The notes under the pieces are model-generated. The model worked only from the letters and a program-made list of their open reading frames with translations, did not search any database and had not been told where the DNA came from. DNA of 23,726 nucleotides from CAZBYL01 sp964496275 (GTDB lineage: Bacteria > Synergistota > Synergistia > Synergistales > Synergistaceae): NCBI GenBank assembly GCA_964496275.1, contig CAZBYL010000041.1, positions 1-23,726 on the forward strand, given 5' to 3'. Position 1 is the first letter of the stretch; every line of letters starts with the position of its first letter. The position numbers and the translations under genes are program-made. Positions 21,561-23,726 of the stretch are shown piece after piece.

Positions 21561-23627
21561 ATGCAGGGCATCGACTTGAGTAAAGTGCGCAATATAGGTA
21601 TTGCTGCGCATATAGATGCAGGTAAGACTACAACAACAGAGCGTATTCTGTTCTATACGGGCCGTAAGCACAAACTCGGTGAAACACACGAGGGCGCGGC
21701 TACAATGGACTGGATGGAGCAGGAGCGTGAGCGTGGCATCACGATCACATCTGCTGCTACAACTTGCTTCTGGAGTGATTGCCTGATCAATATTATTGAT
21801 ACGCCCGGGCACGTGGACTTTACAGTTGAAGTTGAGCGTTCCATGCGAGTGCTTGACGGAGCTGTATCTGTTTTTTGTGCAGTGGGTGGCGTCGAACCCC
21901 AGTCTGAAACAGTATGGCGTCAGGCTGACAAATATCATGTGCCCAGAATTGCTTTTATAAACAAAATGGACAGAGTCGGTGCTGACTTCTACACTGTTGT
22001 AGATCAGATGCGTAAGCGTTTGGGCGCTCGCGCTGTTCCTATTCAGATGCCGATAGGCGTAGAAGATGGTTTTTCAGGCATGATCGACCTGATTCAGAAA
22101 AAAGCAATCATTTATGATGATTCACTCGGAACGGAGTTTCATTCAGCGGAGATTCCCCCTCAGCTTGCAGAAGAGGCGGAGGTAGCTCGCGCTGAAATGA
22201 TAGAAAACCTTGCTGATTACAGCGATGAAATGATGGAGCTGTATCTTGAGGGTAAAGATGTCCCCGTAGAGATGATTTGCTCCACAATCAGAAAGGCCAC
22301 TATCGCGCTGAACATCGTGCCGGTAATGTGTGGATCTGCATTTAAGAACAAGGGTGTTCAGCCGCTTCTTGACGCGGTTGTCGCATATCTTCCAAGTCCT
22401 CTTGATATGCCGCCTGCGGCAGCGGTTGATCCCGATGATCTTGAAAAAGAGATCTCAATACCTCCCTCGATAGATGCACCTTTCTCAGCCTTAGCGTTCA
22501 AAATAATGGTTGACCCGTTTGTCGGGAGATTGGCTTTCTGCAGGATTTATTCCGGAAAAATTGAGAATGGTATGTCTATCTACAATACGAGTACAAGACG
22601 TCGTGAACGTGTCGGTCGTATTCTTCGTATGCATGCCAACAAACGTGAGGAACTTGAAATTGCGCAGGCCGGTATGATCGTGGCGATCCCCGGACTTAAG
22701 CAGGTTCGCACTGGAGATACTCTTTGCGACGAAAAGACGCCTGTCCTTCTTGAAAACCTTACGTTCCCGGAACCGGTTATTTATCTCTCTGTTGAGCCGA
22801 TGAGCAAGGCGGATCAGATAAAACTTGCTAAGGGACTCGAAGCTCTTTCGGAAGAAGATCCCACCTTCCGTGTTTCTGTGAACGAAGAAACCGGACAGAC
22901 CCTTATAGGCGGAATGGGTGAACTTCACCTTGAAATAATCGTTGACAGACTTCGCAGGGAGTTCAACGTTGAAGTAAAGGTTGGTCGTCCCCAGGTTGCC
23001 TACAGAGAAGCAATACGCAAGTCTGCGAGAGCTCAGGGCAAATTTGTCCGTCAGTCAGGCGGTAAAGGCCAGTACGGTGACGTTGTGCTTGAAGTCGAGC
23101 CTTTGGAAGAAGGTAACGGCTTTGAGTGGGTTGACAAAATTGTCGGGGGCGCTGTGCCTAAGGAATACATTCCTGCTGCACAGAAGGGCGTTGAAGAAGC
23201 ACTCAATAACGGTATTCTCGGCGGTTATCCTGTTATAGGTATAAAGGTCGCAATTGTCGACGGAAGTTACCACGAAGTTGACAGCTCTGAAATGGCATTC
23301 CGTATTGCCGGTTCTATGGCAATTAAGGAAGCTCTCAGAAAGGCGGATCCTGTACTGATGGAGCCGGTAATGAGTGTTGAGGTTGTCGTGCCGGAAGAAT
23401 ACATGGGCGATGTAATCGGAGACCTCTCTTCCCGCCGCGGCAGAGTCCTTGAGATGGGTGTAAGAGCTAATGCTCGTATAGTAAAAGCGTATGTCCCCCT
23501 TGCTGAAATGTTTGGTTATGCAACCGACCTCAGAAGCAAGACATCAGGCAGAGCTTCCTATTCTATGACATTCGACCACTACGAAGAAGTTCCTAAGAGC
23601 GTTGCAGAAGAACTTCTTAAACAATAA
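21561..23627 (+). CDS. fusA: Elongation factor G
   Basis: EF-G is the GTPase that drives translocation of tRNA and mRNA on the ribosome. The 688-residue protein has the five-domain layout. G1 AHIDAGKTT is at about 16-24, followed by RGITITSAA, DTPGHVDF and NKMDR, then domain II and domains III-V with GGMGELHLEIIVDRLRREF and the C-terminal SSRRGRVLEM. I chose ATG 21561, giving MQGIDLSKVRNIGI; the in-frame TTG at 21546 would add five residues. The ribosome site is weak (GGTGGTG), which may mean coupling to rpsG 47 bases upstream. One full-length copy, with no sign of the second-type EF-G. Confidence 0.97.
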   Translation: MQGIDLSKVRNIGIAAHIDAGKTTTTERILFYTGRKHKLGETHEGAATMDWMEQERERGITITSAATTCFWSDCLINIIDTPGHVDFTVEVERSMRVLDGAVSVFCAVGGVEPQSETVWRQADKYHVPRIAFINKMDRVGADFYTVVDQMRKRLGARAVPIQMPIGVEDGFSGMIDLIQKKAIIYDDSLGTEFHSAEIPPQLAEEAEVARAEMIENLADYSDEMMELYLEGKDVPVEMICSTIRKATIALNIVPVMCGSAFKNKGVQPLLDAVVAYLPSPLDMPPAAAVDPDDLEKEISIPPSIDAPFSALAFKIMVDPFVGRLAFCRIYSGKIENGMSIYNTSTRRRERVGRILRMHANKREELEIAQAGMIVAIPGLKQVRTGDTLCDEKTPVLLENLTFPEPVIYLSVEPMSKADQIKLAKGLEALSEEDPTFRVSVNEETGQTLIGGMGELHLEIIVDRLRREFNVEVKVGRPQVAYREAIRKSARAQGKFVRQSGGKGQYGDVVLEVEPLEEGNGFEWVDKIVGGAVPKEYIPAAQKGVEEALNNGILGGYPVIGIKVAIVDGSYHEVDSSEMAFRIAGSMAIKEALRKADPVLMEPVMSVEVVVPEEYMGDVIGDLSSRRGRVLEMGVRANARIVKAYVPLAEMFGYATDLRSKTSGRASYSMTFDHYEEVPKSVAEELLKQ

Positions 23628-23672
23628 TTTGGTAATATCCTACTAGGAATATCAGAAGGAGGTCAGACCGTA

Positions 23673-23726
23673 ATGGCAAAAGAGAAATACGTACGTAATA
23701 AGCCGCATCTTAACATAGGCACGATC
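23673..23726 (+). CDS. tuf: Elongation factor Tu, 5' end only
   Basis: The first 18 codons are visible and read MAKEKYVRNKPHLNIGTI, the start of EF-Tu just before its P-loop. EF-Tu delivers aminoacyl-tRNA to the ribosome as a GTP complex. ATG 23673 has AGAAGGAGGTC ten bases upstream, and the 45-base gap after fusA matches the classical str operon order. The window cuts the gene, so nothing more can be said. Confidence 0.95.
   Translation, partial: MAKEKYVRNKPHLNIGTI

Noticed and set aside
21561..23627. Fusidic acid, rifampicin or streptomycin resistance changes in fusA, rpoB or rpsL
   Set aside because: The key rpoB and rpsL positions are wild type by comparison with E. coli numbering, and no obvious change stands out in fusA.
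23638..23648. Short palindrome TCCTA-C-TAGGA between fusA and tuf
   Set aside because: Too short to be a terminator and easily due to chance near the tuf ribosome site.
1..23726. CRISPR array, rRNA genes or insertion sequences
   Set aside because: No regularly spaced repeats, no rRNA signatures and no transposase frames are visible on either strand.

Overview
The window is a piece of a bacterial chromosome. Two features suggest Synergistota or a close relative: a very long RpoC (1679 codons) with two large insertions, and rpoBC joined directly to a ybxF-like gene, rpsL, rpsG, fusA and tuf. This phylum call is an inference from gene order and protein size; Thermotogota, which also have a very long RpoC, is the main alternative. 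Base composition is moderate, except for an AT-rich gene at the left edge.

Bases 1 to about 2655 look like the end of an integrated prophage or related element. There is a 5'-truncated DUF6765-like gene, probably cargo. A lysis cassette follows: an M15 peptidase endolysin, a LydA-type holin, a small membrane protein and a spanin-like protein. Two 10-N assembly gaps interrupt the cassette. The element ends at a 12-bp tandem repeat and at the 3' end of a tRNA (T-loop to CCA) that has no 5' part, which I read as an attachment site.

Bases 2666-8653 are ordinary chromosome. A helicase of the UvrD/PcrA family overlaps coaE. A thiamine module follows: the ECF S-component gene thiW sits behind a TPP riboswitch and terminator on the minus strand, divergent from thiamine pyrophosphokinase on the plus strand. 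Then come an M50 membrane protease, surE and a complete tRNA-Leu(CAG) with its own promoter and terminator.

Bases 8730-11005 hold an orphan TupA-like tungstate/molybdate-type binding protein. It converges on a minus-strand operon of a Fur/PerR-family regulator and a QueD-like protein. A perfect 52-bp palindrome separates the two. The QueD-like protein lacks the usual catalytic cysteine and carries a C-terminal zinc ribbon. The regulator promoter has a 7-1-7 palindrome over its -10.

Bases 11005-23726 are the core transcription and translation block. A ~300-base gene-free stretch upstream of rpoB contains a strong promoter and a ~165-nt terminated transcript, a candidate noncoding RNA or leader. 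Next is a second terminator whose hairpin overlaps the -35 of the rpoB promoter. rpoB, rpoC, the ybxF-like gene, rpsL, rpsG, fusA and the start of tuf then run in one direction with short gaps or overlaps. No rplJL lies immediately upstream of rpoB. The most unusual protein-level feature is RpoC: both insertions appear to be built from repeated copies of modules that occur once in the canonical subunit.
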